Positions 1-5,727 of a stretch of DNA of 6,671 nucleotides are shown here, one piece after another (within the stretch, counting starts at the first letter, position 1; the number at the start of each line of letters is the position of its first letter). The position numbers were made by a program, and so were the translations under genes. Source of the stretch: Clostridia bacterium. Its GTDB lineage: Bacteria; Bacillota; Clostridia; Oscillospirales; CAG-272. A model generated the notes under the pieces. The model was not told the DNA's origin. It made no database searches and worked only from the letters and a program-made list of their open reading frames with translations. Where the stretch lies: positions 1 through 6,671 of the forward strand of contig JAFQAM010000034.1 in assembly GCA_017416885.1 (NCBI GenBank), in the 5' to 3' direction.

Positions 1-626
1 ATATTCTTGTCAAGCATAATTTCCACACCGCCAACAGTGTCGCCATTAAGTGTTGCGCCAATGCTCGCCGCAAGCTCCTCTGCGCTCTTGTATGTAGTGA
101 GCCTGTTTTGCTCGGTGTCGGTATTTCCGCCGCCAATATCGCTATCGCTTCCGCCAACATCGCTATCGCTACCGCCAATATCGCTATCACTATCGCCAAT
201 ATCGCTATCGCTACCGCCAATATCACTATCGCTACCGCCAACATCGCTACCGCTACCGCCAATATCGCTATCGCTACCGCCAATATCGCTATCACTATCG
301 CCAATATCGCTATCGCTACCGCCAATATCACTATCGGTGTCAGTATTTACATCACTGTCCGTGTCACTGCTCACATCACTGTCAGTATTCACATCACTGT
401 CAGTATCGGTATTCATATCACTGTCAGTATTTACATCACTGTCTGTGTCACTTGATACATCCGTATCACTATTTATATCACTGTCAGCACCACTGTCCCC
501 TACCAAGCTATCGGTATTTACACCGCTATCGCTTGATGTGTCATTGCTTGGCTTATCAGGCGTGCAAGCAACAAAAATCAACGCTGATACAAGCAAAGCA
601 ACAAATAAGCATAAAAGCCTTTTCAT
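1..626 (-). CDS. Lipoprotein with Ser-Asp-rich repeat tether, C-terminus cut by the window edge
   Basis: The frame is open from an ATG at 626 to the left edge (208 codons seen, no stop). An AAAGAGG ribosome site lies 5 nt upstream of the ATG, and a strong promoter lies upstream of that. Residues 1-20 form a Lys/Arg-led hydrophobic signal (MKRLLCLFVALLVSALIFVA) followed by Cys21, a plausible lipidation site, though Phe at -3 is not the usual Leu. Residues 29-100 are Ser/Thr/Asn-Asp repeats such as NTDSDV. Residues 101-163 are nine heptads of the form IGGSDSD/IGDSDSD/VGGSDSD. From about 168 the composition becomes ordinary (TYKSAEELAASIGATLNG), which looks like the start of a folded domain that lies outside the window. 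By analogy with Sdr-type SD linkers, the repeat probably acts as a flexible, acidic spacer that holds the domain away from the membrane. The function of the domain is unknown. Long plus-strand open frames through this repeat are shadows. Confidence 0.88.
   Translation of the reverse strand, partial: MKRLLCLFVALLVSALIFVACTPDKPSNDTSSDSGVNTDSLVGDSGADSDINSDTDVSSDTDSDVNTDSDMNTDTDSDVNTDSDVSSDTDSDVNTDTDSDIGGSDSDIGDSDSDIGGSDSDIGGSGSDVGGSDSDIGGSDSDIGDSDSDIGGSDSDVGGSDSDIGGGNTDTEQNRLTTYKSAEELAASIGATLNGDTVGGVEIMLDKN
138..326 (-). repeat. Nine tandem 21-bp units encoding an (I/V)G(G/D)S(D/G)SD heptad
   Basis: On the minus strand, nine in-frame 21-nt units run from 326 to 138 and encode residues 101-163 of the SD-rich lipoprotein. 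The order is IGGSDSD, IGDSDSD, IGGSDSD, IGGSGSD, VGGSDSD, IGGSDSD, IGDSDSD, IGGSDSD, VGGSDSD. Units differ by only one or a few bases. A 73-bp stretch at 159-231 recurs exactly at 264-336, offset by 105 bp (five units), which shows a second-order duplication. All unit lengths are multiples of three, so expansion or contraction keeps the frame. Confidence 0.93.
341..500 (-). repeat. Degenerate SD/TD repeat of 18- and 24-bp units
   Basis: Upstream of the heptad array in the same gene, short units encoding NTDSDV, SSDTDSDV and NTDTDSDV alternate. On the plus strand this appears as recurring ACATCACTGTC and GTCAGTAT words. The units are less regular than the 21-bp array and look older. They encode roughly residues 43-95, a Ser/Thr/Asn-Asp linker. 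Confidence 0.75.
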
Positions 627-639
627 AAAAACCTCTTTC

Positions 640-652
640 TGTCGTAACGACA
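640..652. promoter_or_regulatory. 13-bp dyad TGTCGT-A-ACGACA in the leader of the SD-rich lipoprotein gene
   Basis: Perfect 6-bp arms surround a single central base. The dyad lies between the predicted transcription start (about 674) and the ribosome site (about 632-638). It is GC-richer than the surrounding leader. It could be an operator or a small leader hairpin; no regulator can be named from this alone. Confidence 0.4.
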
Positions 653-680
653 ATTTTTAATAATATGCATTTATAACTAA

Positions 681-709
681 ATTATAGCACACAATATTAC
701 AATTTTCAA
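681..709 (-). promoter_or_regulatory. Sigma-A promoter of the SD-rich lipoprotein gene
   Basis: On the minus strand, TTGAAA (704-709) is followed by a 17-nt spacer and TATAAT (681-686). A TG one base upstream of the -10 box gives an extended -10. Expected transcription start is about 674, giving a leader of roughly 48 nt before the ATG at 626. Confidence 0.85.
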
Positions 710-731
710 CTTTTTGTCTTAATATGGAAAG

Positions 732-760
732 AAAAAGGGATTTAGTCACCTAAATCCCTT
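732..760 (-). terminator. Intrinsic terminator after the 266-residue lipoprotein gene
   Basis: A perfect 11-bp stem (735-745 with 750-760) closes a 4-nt loop. In the minus-strand transcript it runs into a U tract (TTTTTC, partly in the stem). It starts five bases past the stop codon at 766-768 and separates this gene from the promoter of the SD-rich lipoprotein gene. Confidence 0.88.
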
Positions 761-765
761 AATAT

Positions 766-1566
766 TTAATTATTTAATTCGGAAAGCAATTTATCAAACT
801 GATTTGCTTCCTCTTGTATCACCTTATACCAATAACAGCTGTCAGCTCTTATGAACATATTTGCGAAAAGATACACATTTACAGTATCGCCATTATTATA
901 TTCAATGGAAATATTCCAAGCCCCACCACCGTATTCATCTGGATTTTCCTCAAAGCCTGTAATCAAACTTAAATCGTTAAGAAAATCGAAAACCACTTTT
1001 GCTTTATCGCCGTTAAACGAATATGAATTGCTTGCACTTTCGGGAAAGGTCGTTACAGAAATGCTTTTAATTTCGTCATTTTCCTCTAATAATTTAAGGT
1101 CGCATAACTGCTCGCCGTAAAGTGTTGCTTTTAAAAGATTAAACAAATAATTCATTTCGTCTTTTCTTAAATCAACAGAGATGATTAAATCCTTTGCTTT
1201 TATGCTATCGCCGTTATATATGGATATACTGTGAGTATGTAATCCAAAGGTATATGAGCCAACCTTAATTACATATACCGCTTCACAGTTGCAAATGTCT
1301 TTTACACCGGCTTTGCCATTTACCATGCGAACAAGAGCTTCAAAAAAATTTTCGCTCTTTATTTCCGTTTCGCTCTCTCCCTTTAAAGTCATTTGAGGTG
1401 TACTTTCTAAATGGTTAAAATATACTACGCCATTTTTCTCCTCTAATAATTTAAAGTCGCTTAGCTTTTCACTGTCGTTTTTCTCAGCATCAAAATCATT
1501 TGTATTACAATTAATTAACAAAAGAGCAAAAATTAATAGTAGTGTTACAAAAAATACTTTTTTCAT
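766..1566 (-). CDS. Lipoprotein with a tandemly duplicated domain, function unknown
   Basis: 266 residues. The ATG at 1566 is preceded by a strong AAGGGGG site with a 5-nt gap. Residues 1-19 are a hydrophobic signal ending LLLIN before Cys20. Lipidation at Cys20 is likely, although Asn at -1 is atypical for a lipobox (Gly, Ala or Ser is usual). After an acidic linker (21-37) the mature protein seems to hold two copies of one domain of about 110 residues. Both begin with KLLEE (39-43 and 158-162) and both contain a Phe-rich helix (73-84; 189-201). Each then has beta-strand pairs with aromatics around a G-D/N turn (98-119; 217-239) and closes with a Leu-rich amphipathic helix (136-149; 252-264). 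I do not recognise the family. It is probably anchored to the outer face of the membrane. It lies between a weak candidate promoter and a strong terminator, so it is probably transcribed alone. Confidence 0.88.
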   Translation of the reverse strand: MKKVFFVTLLLIFALLLINCNTNDFDAEKNDSEKLSDFKLLEEKNGVVYFNHLESTPQMTLKGESETEIKSENFFEALVRMVNGKAGVKDICNCEAVYVIKVGSYTFGLHTHSISIYNGDSIKAKDLIISVDLRKDEMNYLFNLLKATLYGEQLCDLKLLEENDEIKSISVTTFPESASNSYSFNGDKAKVVFDFLNDLSLITGFEENPDEYGGGAWNISIEYNNGDTVNVYLFANMFIRADSCYWYKVIQEEANQFDKLLSELNN

Positions 1567-1608
1567 AATATCCCCCTTATCAAGCTTCTCTACTTAATAA
1601 GACAGTTT

Positions 1609-1636
1609 TTTATATTGATAGGTTACAATATTACAA
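1609..1636 (-). promoter_or_regulatory. Candidate promoter for the 266-residue lipoprotein gene
   Basis: On the minus strand, TTGTAA (1631-1636), a 16-nt spacer and TATAAA (1609-1614) precede the ATG at 1566 by a plausible distance. The boxes match 4/6 and 5/6 of consensus. It lies in the 75-nt gap after the preceding gene. No clear terminator is seen in that gap, so read-through from upstream is also possible. Confidence 0.4.
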
Positions 1637-1641
1637 AAAAT

Positions 1642-2169
1642 CTATTTTTTTGATTCAAGCTCAGCTCCGCAAAACCACGCAACAGCCATAAAAATAAAGA
1701 AAAGACCGTTATCTGAATTTAATATCTCCCTGATGAAAGAATCTGCTTTTTCGCAAATTTCCTCTCGCACAAAGAAATAATTCATAAATCTCATATAAAT
1801 ATGCACCCATCCCGAGGGAAGGTCAAGCTCTCCCCCAAAGGGATACGGTAGATTGGGACTGCGTGGATTATAAACGCTTTTTAGCATTGGAAGCTTATGA
1901 AGCAACGCATTTAAATTTAAATTGCCGTAGCAAAAATTGCCGTATAAAACCTTTATTCCGTCATCATCAAGGTATAAAAGCTCCACTCCGCCAACATCTC
2001 CCTGTCCGCCGTCACTTGTAAACCTAACCGCTAAAATATTATTTTTGTCAAGAAATTCGGGAATGCTGATAGGGACGCGCTTTAGCACCATACGGTTGTG
2101 TAATAATTCAAAAAATTCATCCGCTAATGCTTCCGCATCCCCCGTTTTATATTTTACTGAAGAATACAT
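1642..2169 (-). CDS. Unrecognised 175-residue protein, last gene of the GH43 galactanase-like operon
   Basis: The ATG at 2169 has an AAGGAG site 9 nt upstream, inside the 17-nt gap that follows the GH43 stop. It is therefore almost certainly co-transcribed with the genes before it. There is no signal peptide. The N-terminal 30 residues look helical (DAEALADEFFELLHNRMVLK). Residues 53-80 are rich in Gly/Asp with alternating strands (GGVELLYLDDDGIKVLYGNF). A Pro/Gly-rich middle (101-120) is followed by an aromatic WVHIYMRFMNYFFVREEI helix at 121-138 and a 15-residue hydrophobic stretch near 155-169, which is short for a membrane span. It is probably soluble and cytoplasmic. I do not recognise the family and no catalytic motif is evident. 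Being downstream of a glycosidase does not by itself give it a role in sugar metabolism. Confidence 0.8.
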   Translation of the reverse strand: MYSSVKYKTGDAEALADEFFELLHNRMVLKRVPISIPEFLDKNNILAVRFTSDGGQGDVGGVELLYLDDDGIKVLYGNFCYGNLNLNALLHKLPMLKSVYNPRSPNLPYPFGGELDLPSGWVHIYMRFMNYFFVREEICEKADSFIREILNSDNGLFFIFMAVAWFCGAELESKK

Positions 2170-2186
2170 TCTGCTACTCTCCTTCT

Positions 2187-3173
2187 TTACTTATTGTTTA
2201 AATGATATTCCTTTTTATATTTCAAGGAAATAGTATTGTTATCATTAAATTCTATGGGTAGCCACACATATGAGCTTCTAAGGAAATTTGAGATATTATG
2301 TCTTTCAAGCATAATAATCTGAATATCCGTGCCATCAACACAAAATGTATTTGTGCTTTGAGTATTAAAGGTGGTATGCGTAAAATCATCCACGCAAGGA
2401 TCCCCTATATCCTCCCACTCATCAAGCAATCTTTTTGTTCTGAATGCTTTTGCTTGATTTGTATTCCAACCTGTTAAGCCCGAGGTTACAATATAGTAAT
2501 ATCCATTCTTATAGGATACTGCGGGAGCCTCACGCCAAGCGGCGGACTCTATTCTTTTTTGCGTATCCGTATAGGATAAATAATCATCGCTTAATTTAAT
2601 TATGTGTAAGCATCTGTCCTCGCCATTAAGAAAAGTGTGCTTATCGTAAATTAAGTATGCGCTTCCGTCAAAATCCTTATAAACGGTCATATCACGCACG
2701 AAGCAATCGGGCTGTGGCTTTGAAAAGCCGAGCCAAGTATATTTCCCGTTTACACTGTCGCAAATTGCAAGACCTAAATCCCCCTCGCCGTAGCCTTTAC
2801 CGTGATTACCTGGATATTTTACATAGTGACACCATAAAACATATTTGCCTGTTTTATCATTGTAAATAATCTTAGGTCTTTCAAAACGCATAGGACCGTA
2901 AAGCTCACTTTCGGGATCATTACTTACCTCTAATATAACGCCTTCGTATTTCCAATTAAGTAAATCACTTGACTCATACATAACAACGCCAATATCCGTC
3001 ATTTGCCCACCGTCAGGACCGCTACAAAAGGACAAATCACGAAACGCCATACCGTACCAATGATATTTACCGTTAACAAATATAATTCCACCGTCACTTG
3101 CGTTGATTATATTCCCGTCAGTGTCATACCACTGTATAAATTCATTAATTTCACCGTGACAAAATGATTTCAT
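2187..3173 (-). CDS. GH43 glycosidase, exo-beta-1,3-galactanase-like (subfamily 24/34 type)
   Basis: 328 residues, a single five-bladed propeller domain with no signal peptide, so intracellular. The opening WYDTDGNIINASDGGIIF (15-32), WYG (39-41), FERPKIIYN (97-105), RDMTVYKDFDGSAYLIY (160-176), WREAPA (213-218) and FNTQST (269-274) follow the pattern of GH43 galactanase-type enzymes. By that pattern Glu215 would be the acid, Glu98 a substrate-binding or auxiliary acid, Asp161 the conserved RDM aspartate, and Gln272 would take the place of the usual Asp base. Secreted relatives often add a CBM6; none is present here. Likely substrates are beta-1,3-linked galactose oligosaccharides from arabinogalactan, but subfamily 34-like activity on other galactosides or arabinosides cannot be excluded. 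The ATG overlaps the stop of the upstream membrane gene (ATGA, 3170-3173), which suggests translational coupling. An AAAGGGGG site also lies just upstream. Confidence 0.88.
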   Translation of the reverse strand: MKSFCHGEINEFIQWYDTDGNIINASDGGIIFVNGKYHWYGMAFRDLSFCSGPDGGQMTDIGVVMYESSDLLNWKYEGVILEVSNDPESELYGPMRFERPKIIYNDKTGKYVLWCHYVKYPGNHGKGYGEGDLGLAICDSVNGKYTWLGFSKPQPDCFVRDMTVYKDFDGSAYLIYDKHTFLNGEDRCLHIIKLSDDYLSYTDTQKRIESAAWREAPAVSYKNGYYYIVTSGLTGWNTNQAKAFRTKRLLDEWEDIGDPCVDDFTHTTFNTQSTNTFCVDGTDIQIIMLERHNISNFLRSSYVWLPIEFNDNNTISLKYKKEYHLNNK

Positions 3174-3921
3174 TTTTGCCCCCTTTTAAAAAGTTTATCA
3201 TTTATCAATTTTGCAACAAAATATAAACCGATAAATACACCAACAAAAACTGCAAGCAGCACAAGCGTATAAAACCAATTTATTTCAAACCAACCATATA
3301 CCGAGGTCGGTAATGCGTTATAAAGAAACTTAAGAGGTGTCCCCTTGTAGTTAAATAGATAAAAGTAATTTGGCTCCCAATCAAATAATACTCTAAATAA
3401 GGAATTGCAAATAATTGCCACAAAAGACAACGAGCCAATAAAGCCAATGGAAAATAGTAAGTCCTTTTTCTCAAACCTTAAGCAAAACATAAATATTCCA
3501 TATAACGCGCAAACCACAATAAAAATGTGTCCCCACACATATGCTTGAGGTCTTATTGATAATAGCGTATCGTAATTTGCCAAGGAATTAGCAAACACCA
3601 TTGCTAAAATAGCAGGTATCATATTGAAGCAAAAGGATGTTAAAATCAGCCACTTTTTCTTAAAAATCAAAGCAAAGCCTGTAATCAAGCTACCAATATG
3701 GCAAACCTGTAAGGGAATTACCTCAACGCCCCAACCTGACCTTACAAAAATATCTATATTTCTAATAATTAATATTGAAACCGAAATAGAGCAAGCACAT
3801 AGCCAACAATATTTTTTACCTTGTCAGACCGACTTTTAAGTAATGCGTAAATAATCAAAAATATAACAAATGGCGAGATTATATATAGATAATGATATAG
3901 TGACCACATTTCAAATGTCAT
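3170..3921 (-). pseudogene. YwaF/TIGR02206-like integral membrane protein, interrupted by a -1 frameshift
   Basis: An ATG at 3921 with an AGAGGA site begins a frame that is open for 50 codons and stops at 3769-3771. The same protein resumes in another frame from about 3784 (the TTT at 3784-3786) and runs to the TGA at 3170-3172. Joined, it gives 250 residues, near the usual length for the family. It has seven hydrophobic helices at roughly 11-28, 37-53, 74-90, 92-111, 128-148, 155-176 and 216-241. Family-like landmarks are RNID and EVIPLQVCHIG straight after the shift and EPNYFYLFNYKGTPL in the C-terminal part. The function of the family is unknown. A TTG at 3688 could start a 172-residue fragment, but that would omit the first two helices and the conserved PLQVC segment. 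Loss of one T from a TTTT run explains the break. It could be a real mutation or an assembly or sequencing error. It is the first gene of the operon that includes the GH43 galactanase-like gene. Confidence 0.82.
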
Positions 3922-3927
3922 AATATT

Positions 3928-3933
3928 TCCTCT
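3928..3933 (-). promoter_or_regulatory. Ribosome binding site that fixes the true start of the YwaF-like gene
   Basis: AGAGGA lies 6 nt upstream of the ATG at 3921. Together with the promoter about 40 nt upstream, it shows that translation is meant to begin at 3921 and not at the internal TTG at 3688, which lies inside the conserved part of the protein. Confidence 0.8.
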
Positions 3934-3958
3934 GTCTAATCTTAAAGTTGATATTTAG

Positions 3959-3987
3959 ATTGTACCACATATAAAAGACTTTTTCAA
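3959..3987 (-). promoter_or_regulatory. Sigma-A promoter of the YwaF-like / GH43 / 175-residue-protein operon
   Basis: On the minus strand, TTGAAA (3982-3987), exactly 17 nt and TACAAT (3959-3964). A start near 3952 would leave a leader of about 30 nt before the ATG at 3921. The promoter sits just downstream of the terminator that closes the xylosidase gene. Confidence 0.85.
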
Positions 3988-4000
3988 CATTACTTTGAAA

Positions 4001-4029
4001 ATAAAAGTAAGGGCAGAAAAATCTGCCCT
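4001..4029 (-). terminator. Intrinsic terminator after the GH43 xylosidase gene
   Basis: AGGGCAGA (4010-4017) pairs with TCTGCCCT (4022-4029) around a 4-nt loop. The minus-strand transcript then reads TACTTTTATTTT, an interrupted U tract. It begins 7 nt after the TAA at 4037-4039. Confidence 0.78.
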
Positions 4030-4036
4030 CTTTAAA

Positions 4037-5530
4037 TTACTTACAGCTTACCGTAACATTTGTTACGCCTATATCGCCGTTTTCGCTAAACACACCTAAA
4101 AATGTGCCTGTAAAGGATCTGCCGTTTACCTCGGTTGAAAGTAATGAGGTTGCGCCCTTGCCAAGCTCTATAAGCTCGCCGTCATTTTCATAATAGAAGG
4201 CGTACCATTCATCATTGGCAATAAGCTTTAGCTTAATAGCGTCCTTGTAGTCAATTACCCGGGAAGCGGAAATAACCTCAATATCTGCCACTCTTTTGCG
4301 TAAGCATACCTTGTAAGAGTCCTGCTCCTTGGTTACAAAAATATCGTAGTGATAATCGCCATTATAATATGCGCTAAGACCTGAACACTGACCGCATTTG
4401 ATTTCGCCATTTAACTGTACAGTAGCCTCAACATTAAACTCCTCTTGACGGAGCGCTATCATTGTAGGACGAGCAAGGGGAGCGGAAAGACTGTCGCCGC
4501 CCTTTAAGGTAATAGAGCCTTTTTCTAAAATATAATTTTCTTTTCTTGGATTACGAACAAAGCTCCATTTTAAATTCAGCTTATCATTTTCAAAATTATC
4601 GCAAAAATCACGGCTTACAGCTTGTACAGACGGACCGGGAAGATTGCCTTCCATTTCAAAATCAATAGTGCCGTTATTACCGACAATAGGCCAACCGTCT
4701 TTCCAAACAACAGGAGCCAAGAAACTTTCTCTGCCGATATGATGAAGCTGCATATTTTTAATAGGCCTTATAGCAAGACAAACAAGCCACCAATTTCCGT
4801 TTTGGTCCTCAACAATATCCGCGTGCCCCGTCGCCTGAATAGGACCCGGAGTATCACGGTGAGAAAGAATTGGATTATGTGGACATTTTTCATACGGCCC
4901 GTAAATATTTTTTGAACGCTGCATAGTTTCCATATGCCCGTATTCCGTGCCGCCCTCTGCAAGCATTAAATAGTAATAGCCGTTTATTTTGTAAATATGA
5001 GGCGCTTCGGGATATCTGCCGCCACATCCGTAGGAAATAAGCTTTGTAGGCGTATGCTTCTTGCCTGTAAATGGGTCAAGAGTGCAAAGGAAAATAGCAA
5101 TCTTTCCATTTTCATCTATGCCGTTAGATACAAAATAACAAGCGCCGTCATCATCCCAAAACAGAGAGGGATCAATTCCCCCTTGATCAACATAAGCTGG
5201 CTCACTCCATTTTCCGTAAATATCCTTTGTATGTACAATGAAATTTCCGCCTGTTGATACATTTGTGGTAGTCATAAAAAACACACCGTCATAATAACGA
5301 ATAGTAGGCGCATAAATACCGCCCGATGCTTCCGCATTTTCCAAAGAAAGCTGACTGTCAGTAGTCAAGCAATAGTTAATCAACTCCCAATTCACAAGAT
5401 TTTTACTGTGATAAATCGGCACACCGGGAAAGAACTCAAAAGTAGAGGTCACAAGATAAAAGTCATCCCCCACGCGACAAATGCTCGGATCGGGATTAAA
5501 TCCCGCAATAATTGGATTTTTGTATTTCAT
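4037..5530 (-). CDS. GH43 beta-xylosidase / alpha-L-arabinofuranosidase (subfamily 11/12 type)
   Basis: 497 residues with no signal peptide, so it should cleave imported xylo- or arabino-oligosaccharides from the non-reducing end in the cytoplasm. Residues 1 to about 300 are the five-bladed propeller. The catalytic triad is readable: base Asp14 in GFNPDPS, pKa-setting Asp120 in GGIDPSLFWDDDG, and acid Glu175 in RYPEAPHIY. His236 in TGHADIV and Arg267 in GRESFLAPV are also conserved family positions. Residues of about 308-497 form the C-terminal beta-sandwich (GH43_C2 type), which in beta-xylosidases shapes the substrate pocket. Length and architecture are normal for the family. The NPDPS opening with TSTFEFFPGVPIYHSK favours subfamily 12 or 11; xylosidase versus arabinofuranosidase activity cannot be settled by eye. 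The ATG at 5530 has AAAGGTGG 8 nt upstream. It is flanked by its own promoter and terminator, so it is probably monocistronic. Confidence 0.95.
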   Translation of the reverse strand: MKYKNPIIAGFNPDPSICRVGDDFYLVTSTFEFFPGVPIYHSKNLVNWELINYCLTTDSQLSLENAEASGGIYAPTIRYYDGVFFMTTTNVSTGGNFIVHTKDIYGKWSEPAYVDQGGIDPSLFWDDDGACYFVSNGIDENGKIAIFLCTLDPFTGKKHTPTKLISYGCGGRYPEAPHIYKINGYYYLMLAEGGTEYGHMETMQRSKNIYGPYEKCPHNPILSHRDTPGPIQATGHADIVEDQNGNWWLVCLAIRPIKNMQLHHIGRESFLAPVVWKDGWPIVGNNGTIDFEMEGNLPGPSVQAVSRDFCDNFENDKLNLKWSFVRNPRKENYILEKGSITLKGGDSLSAPLARPTMIALRQEEFNVEATVQLNGEIKCGQCSGLSAYYNGDYHYDIFVTKEQDSYKVCLRKRVADIEVISASRVIDYKDAIKLKLIANDEWYAFYYENDGELIELGKGATSLLSTEVNGRSFTGTFLGVFSENGDIGVTNVTVSCK

Positions 5531-5538
5531 ATTTTACA

Positions 5539-5546
5539 CCACCTTT
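5539..5546 (-). promoter_or_regulatory. Ribosome binding site at the extreme 5' end of the xylosidase mRNA
   Basis: AAAGGTGG lies 8 nt before the ATG at 5530. The predicted transcription start is about 5546, so the site would occupy the first bases of the message, in a leader of roughly 16 nt. Confidence 0.6.
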
Positions 5547-5552
5547 TTCTAT

Positions 5553-5581
5553 ATTGTATCATACATTAATGCGTTTTTCAA
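5553..5581 (-). promoter_or_regulatory. Near-consensus sigma-A promoter of the GH43 xylosidase gene
   Basis: On the minus strand, TTGAAA (5576-5581), exactly 17 nt and TACAAT (5553-5558), with TG one base upstream of the -10 box (extended -10). The spacer holds the 8-bp palindrome CATTAATG (5564-5571), too short to call an operator. Confidence 0.87.
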
Positions 5582-5690
5582 CGAGCAAATATAAATACAA
5601 CAATTTTAGCAAAACATCTAAAAAACAATGAAATATTAAAAAGAAACGAAAATTCACTTCTAATTTTAGTTTTTTACTTTCTATCCTGTA

Positions 5691-5718
5691 ATAAAAAAGG
5701 AGCAAAAAATTTGCTCCT
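5691..5718 (-). terminator. Intrinsic terminator after the six-cysteine protein gene
   Basis: A 9-bp stem (5698-5706 with 5710-5718, GGAGC/GCTCC core) closes a 3-nt loop. It is followed in the minus-strand transcript by TTTTTATT. It starts 9 nt after the TAG at 5728-5730. Confidence 0.9.
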
Positions 5719-5727
5719 CAATATGTA

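Noticed and set aside
138..326. The 21-bp repeat array as a CRISPR array or an origin iteron set
   Set aside because: Repeats are contiguous with no unique spacers, keep the coding frame exactly, and encode a low-complexity tether inside a gene with a signal peptide.
7..660. Long plus-strand open frame, and a second one at 108-455, through the repeat region
   Set aside because: Both are shadows of the minus-strand SD-repeat gene. They encode only SLSLPPI- and IAIATAN-type repetition, lack a ribosome site and have no promoter. The minus strand has a signal peptide, ribosome site and promoter.
691..1636. Shared 12-mer ACAATATTACAA at 691-702 and 1625-1636, upstream of both lipoprotein genes, as a common operator
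   Set aside because: In AT-rich sequence of this length about one such 12-mer match is expected by chance. It falls at different positions relative to the two promoters and is not a dyad.
1634..1652. Hairpin CAAAAAA/TTTTTTG around the stop codon of the 175-residue gene, as a terminator
   Set aside because: The stem is almost purely A-T, too weak, and is not followed by a clean U tract.
3170..3688. A stand-alone 172-residue protein starting at the TTG at 3688
   Set aside because: The TTG has no ribosome site and lies inside the conserved region of the YwaF-like protein. The upstream sequence encodes the missing helices in a shifted frame with its own ribosome site and promoter.
3780..3790. 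Programmed -1 ribosomal frameshift at the TTTCGG site
   Set aside because: No classical X-XXY-YYZ slippery heptamer and no obvious downstream hairpin. A lost T in a homopolymer is the simpler explanation.
4622..5257. Open frames on other strands or frames within the xylosidase gene (plus 4622-4915, plus 4997-5257, minus 4768-4962)
   Set aside because: They overlap fully conserved GH43 coding sequence, have no ribosome sites, and their translations have the composition of shadow frames.
5602..5669. Repeated AATTTTAG (5602-5609 and 5662-5669) upstream of the xylosidase promoter, as regulator sites
   Set aside because: The word is short and AT-rich in an AT-rich spacer, with no symmetry. It is compatible with chance.
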